From Liolophura sinensis (lineage: Eukaryota > Mollusca > Polyplacophora > Chitonida > Chitonidae): a stretch of 64,000 nucleotides of DNA. The position numbers and the translations under genes are program-made. The stretch lies in contig NC_088302.1 in assembly GCF_032854445.1 (NCBI RefSeq), positions 34,815,979 through 34,879,978 of the forward strand, given 5' to 3'. Below, one piece after another: positions 60,471 through 64,000 of this stretch; the stretch's first letter is position 1, and each line of letters starts with the position of its first letter. The notes under the pieces were generated by a model that saw only the letters and a program-made list of their open reading frames with translations, ran no database searches and was not told the origin of the DNA.

Positions 60471-60837
60471 ATTATTGAAGGACCGGGGGCTTCATAAATA
60501 TATGCTTTGAAGTTCCACAGTGTTTGTCCATAGATTATATTTCTGAACTATTTTTGATCATCCATATAACTCTTCTGATTTCTTCTATATTAAACTGTTC
60601 ACTATGAAAAAAACATGAATATAAACTCCATTTTATTACTCACATGTTGTCTTGGCAACGTATTATTTTAATTTCTAGGGAGAAGATAGCATGTTGACAT
60701 GACAGCTGTTAATTTGCCATTGTTTATTGTTAGCATGTTTCAAGTCCATTAGAATAGCATTTGTTTTTATTTGAAACCATAAAATGAGGCAGATGTTTCA
60801 GGGATGAAAGTATCGTTGTCACCGTCTCTGTTGTTGT

Positions 60838-60840
60838 GTT

Positions 60841-60882
<42 letters not shown>
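60838..60882 (+). repeat. microsatellite (TG)n(TA)n
   Basis: TG repeats pass into TA repeats. Confidence 0.95.
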
Positions 60883-60885
<3 letters not shown>

Positions 60886-60889
60886 GTAC

Positions 60890-63620
60890 CCATATAACAG
60901 ACAGATTGATTTTTGATGAGTCAGCACGTCTCGACTGGACTGTACTTGGGGAATGCCTAGTAGTAACATAGCATGACAGAAACAATTTACAAAATGGTGT
61001 GAGGGGAAAACTCACACTCCGCGGATTTTGTAATTGTTTCTCCGTTCACCGCGCAGCTCAGCGTTTGACTTTTGGATGTTCTTAGCAGGCTTATTATCGG
61101 CTGAGTGTTAGGTGCCAGGGAATGTATTTGTTATGTTGTGGAGGTTGGGCGCTCTCTATGACATAACATTTGTGTACATTGTGTGGTCACGTAACTTTAT
61201 GACTTTGTCACGTATGGTCAGAGACGTGTGCACTGAATTGTCAGCCTGACCTGTATGTAGAAAAACTAAACTAAGAGTAGAGACAGGTGCAAACTGTGTT
61301 CTTTTAGGTCCGGTAGAGTTAATTGAAAGTCATGTAAGCAGTGCATTCGTTAACAGTGAAGCAATTAAAAGTAGGGATATCTTTGTAAAATATTTACTTG
61401 GATATTGTCATTTAAACATTCATGTGTATACACATATATATATATATATGTATATATATAAAATAGAAACCTCTGATTATGAATTTTTGAGAATGTGTTT
61501 ATTTCATGAAGACTCATATGCTGTATGCTTCAGTCATTTTAACCTTGGGACATTGGCCTATTTCCTTATTTTTGACATTTAATTAAAGACTAAAAAAATG
61601 AAGAAGTCAAGGTAAGAAAACCAGTGAAACTGTTAGTATCGGACATGGTATAATCGTCTTTAGTATTATAGGATATAAAATTAGATGTCCGCTAATATGA
61701 AGCTGAATGTAAGAATTAATGAATGTCATAAAAAATTGAAGATATTTTCATTAGATTATGAGACCCGTAGGATCATTCACAAATAAACGTGGATGACTGA
61801 CCTTAAAAGAATGAATTCATTAATCTGTCACACAGTGTATATGGTTTTGTAGTTTATTATAGTAATTAGTGGTGACATTATTATGTGTACCCGACCACCC
61901 CATCCTATACATGTAAGTGAAATATAGGTACTGGAACCTGTTTTACACTTAAATTTAAGGGGAGGTAAGTCAGGTCATTTGAAATGTAAATTTCTATTAA
62001 TGTATTGCATTGGTGTCCATAGGCTGGAATATGTAAATCATAGCAGTTTTGTTATTACTATGTCCAAGCCATGTATCAAATCACATCTGCATATATGTGC
62101 TCAAATGCATACAGATTTAGTGGTGGATCCGAGTGTGCAAACCTAGAACAATTTTAAGGACAGTATATTTTAGTCTTACATTATCAAAAGTTTACTGCTT
62201 TAACAATTAATTGAAATCCTGTTTTAACTATATTAATTGAAATCAGCTATACTAAAATTGGAATGAATAAATCAAATAATGCTGACCCTGAAAGACTTTT
62301 TTATCCAAGTTACTATAAATGGACTTTGTTACTATGCTAATATACTGTTAGACACCGGTTGTGTGTGTGATTGACAGGTGTCAGCTGTCTTGCCTGTCTA
62401 TCACTTCCATTCATGTATGTATCGTTATATACCTGAGTCTGTCTACTGTATGTGCTGGTTAGTAGTTTTGACAACTAATTTACATATTAAACGGACTACT
62501 TCTATCAAGCGTAAAAAGATTCAGGTTATTCTTGAAAAAAATAAATGGATGAGTATGACTGATATTATTGCAGGTGTGGCTGTATTTCCTTTAGCCATAT
62601 TGTGGTGATTTTTTAAAAGGGATAAATTTTTTAAGTAGCATTAAAGAAGCACTTCAATTTTTTTACTGGAAACTTTTACATTTTTTAGGTGGATAACGGT
62701 TTGCTTCTTGACAGATGAGGCTTAAATGAAATTCCTTTGGTCTTGCAGGTACATGTGTAGTACATACATGAAATATAAACCCCTGTATAGCCATTTGTTT
62801 GCCTGCCTAAGAAACATCTAGGAATTTAATTATTTAGCACAAGACTAAAAGAGCTTTGCCAGGGCAAGGTCTCAACATGTCAGGTGTTCGCCCAGCCTGT
62901 AGTTGCCAACATTGACACAGCCGCCAGAAACATTCGTCTGGAAATTGATTAGTTCCTGAAAGGCTTTTGGAGCTGATCTTCAGTCTTAAGCTCTTTTGGG
63001 TGATTTACTGAGATGGCCAGTATATGTGCCTGGCCCATGTTTATGTGACATGCCCCCATAAGGCATCATAAATAAGCTCAAGTGATACTTAGGAAACAGT
63101 TTTATCTTCCAGCCATCATGGTTTATCCTTCCACCAATGGAACACCAGGGTTATCAAACATGGAATATGTACTCCCAGATATTCTAAATCTGTTGGTTGA
63201 ACTTGACAAGTGTGGCAGAGTGTGAACATTTCCATAAATAACCAGGGGACTGACTTGATCAGCTTATCACCTTGTCGTCCTGTTGACATTTGACTTATCA
63301 CCATTTTCTGGAACCAAACCGTATGGAATAAGATGATTATATTTCATTCAATTGCTTTCATATATTTCAAATTTTCTGCTATTGGTACTGAAAGAAGATT
63401 GTACAAATGTAACATGACTGCAACTTTATTCAAATCTGACTTGTCTTGATTTTTTGTGACCAAACTGTATGGTGCAACTGGATTACATATCACTTAATCA
63501 CTTTATACATGTACTAGTATCACATATATTTAAAGTTTTCTAGCACTTGTACTGAAGGAAGTTCGTAAAAATGTAACTTTAGACCTATTATATAATATTT
63601 TATGTCTTAACAATTTTGTG
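60890..63620. other. ANKRD50 intron, nothing recognised
   Basis: A small GC-richer patch lies at about 61000-61180, and a short TA repeat at 61432-61460. No ankyrin-coding exon, RNA gene or clear transposon was recognised. Confidence 0.45.
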
Positions 63621-63627
63621 TTTCCGC

Positions 63628-63672
63628 TTAAATGTTCTTCAGTATGGGATAAAACACCAATCAAATAAATAT
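63628..63672 (+). mobile_element. SINE family B tail fragment
   Basis: TTCTTCAGTATGGGATAAAA then CACCAATCAAATAAATA, the 3' tail only. Confidence 0.6.
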
Positions 63673-64000
63673 GTAATAAATTCTATTTTCCTTAATTTCA
63701 CATCTGATGAAAAGTTTTCTACAGTATAGTTCTGTGAATGAACATGTAAGAACATTATGGTATTGATGTTGAATGTCTCTTCTGTGTAAATTATAAAGAA
63801 ACTCAGTGCATGGTAAGAAATATTCTTTCTTTGTAAAACATATATCTTAAAAAAAGTTCATTCCTTCCACATTTCTTTGAATGAGTATAACATTACGAAG
63901 TGTTGTGACTTTTATGTAAATTATTACTTCAAAACACATGAAGTAAGAATAATGTATGGAAGCCACTTTACTCTTGCAAAATTCAGTGGTGTTGCTTAAT
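63673..64000. other. ANKRD50 intron, nothing recognised
   Basis: AT-rich to the window edge. Confidence 0.5.

Overview
The window is animal nuclear DNA, most likely from a mollusc and quite possibly a bivalve. The evidence is one intron-bearing gene, one very long exon of a conserved metazoan gene, vertebrate-style splice sites, abundant microsatellites and minisatellites, and two tRNA-derived SINE families. The 3' ends of those SINEs (a block reading AAGTGAAATATTCTTGAGTA followed by a GGCGTAAAACACCAATCAAA-type tail, and a GAAAAATTGTT..GCGTTAAACCC-type tail) are of a kind I associate with mollusc genomes. The species cannot be told from the window.

Region 1 (1-9.6 kb) holds a complete four-exon gene at 5976-8281 on the plus strand. 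Its last exon carries a cysteine-peptidase fold resembling the herpesvirus large-tegument-protein deubiquitinase (MEROPS C76-like): an NQC cysteine, a GD motif and a DSH triad segment. All three introns have good splice sites and the predicted protein (340 aa) has basic, NLS-like patches at both ends. This is the most unusual gene in the window. Around it lie SINEs, a palindrome-rich element, a possible LTR remnant with a primer-binding-site-like motif, and several local duplications.

Region 2 (9.6-30.8 kb) is gene-poor and repeat-rich. It contains numerous SINE copies (several with target-site duplications), a 1.3-kb-spaced duplicated repeat, a long CA/CATA microsatellite, a MITE with about 44-bp inverted repeats, and two weakly supported minus-strand exon candidates. 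One resembles the end of a HYR domain. The other is a 315-bp open block overlapped by a striking imperfect palindrome.

Region 3 (30.8-64 kb) contains the 5' end of an ANKRD50 orthologue on the plus strand. It has a probable 5'UTR intron with a short upstream ORF, a 2481-bp coding exon (P-loop NTPase module followed by ten ankyrin repeats), and then a GTGAGT donor. No later exon of this gene is recognisable, so the remaining 29.6 kb is best read as one giant AT-rich intron. That intron holds tandem arrays (35-, 58-, 131- and 206-bp units), old and young SINEs, G-runs and a few GC-richer islands that could be regulatory.

The two confident genes show no sign of working together. ANKRD50 acts in endosomal recycling (retromer/SNX27/WASH), while the C76-like protein would be expected to process ubiquitin-like conjugates, perhaps in the nucleus.
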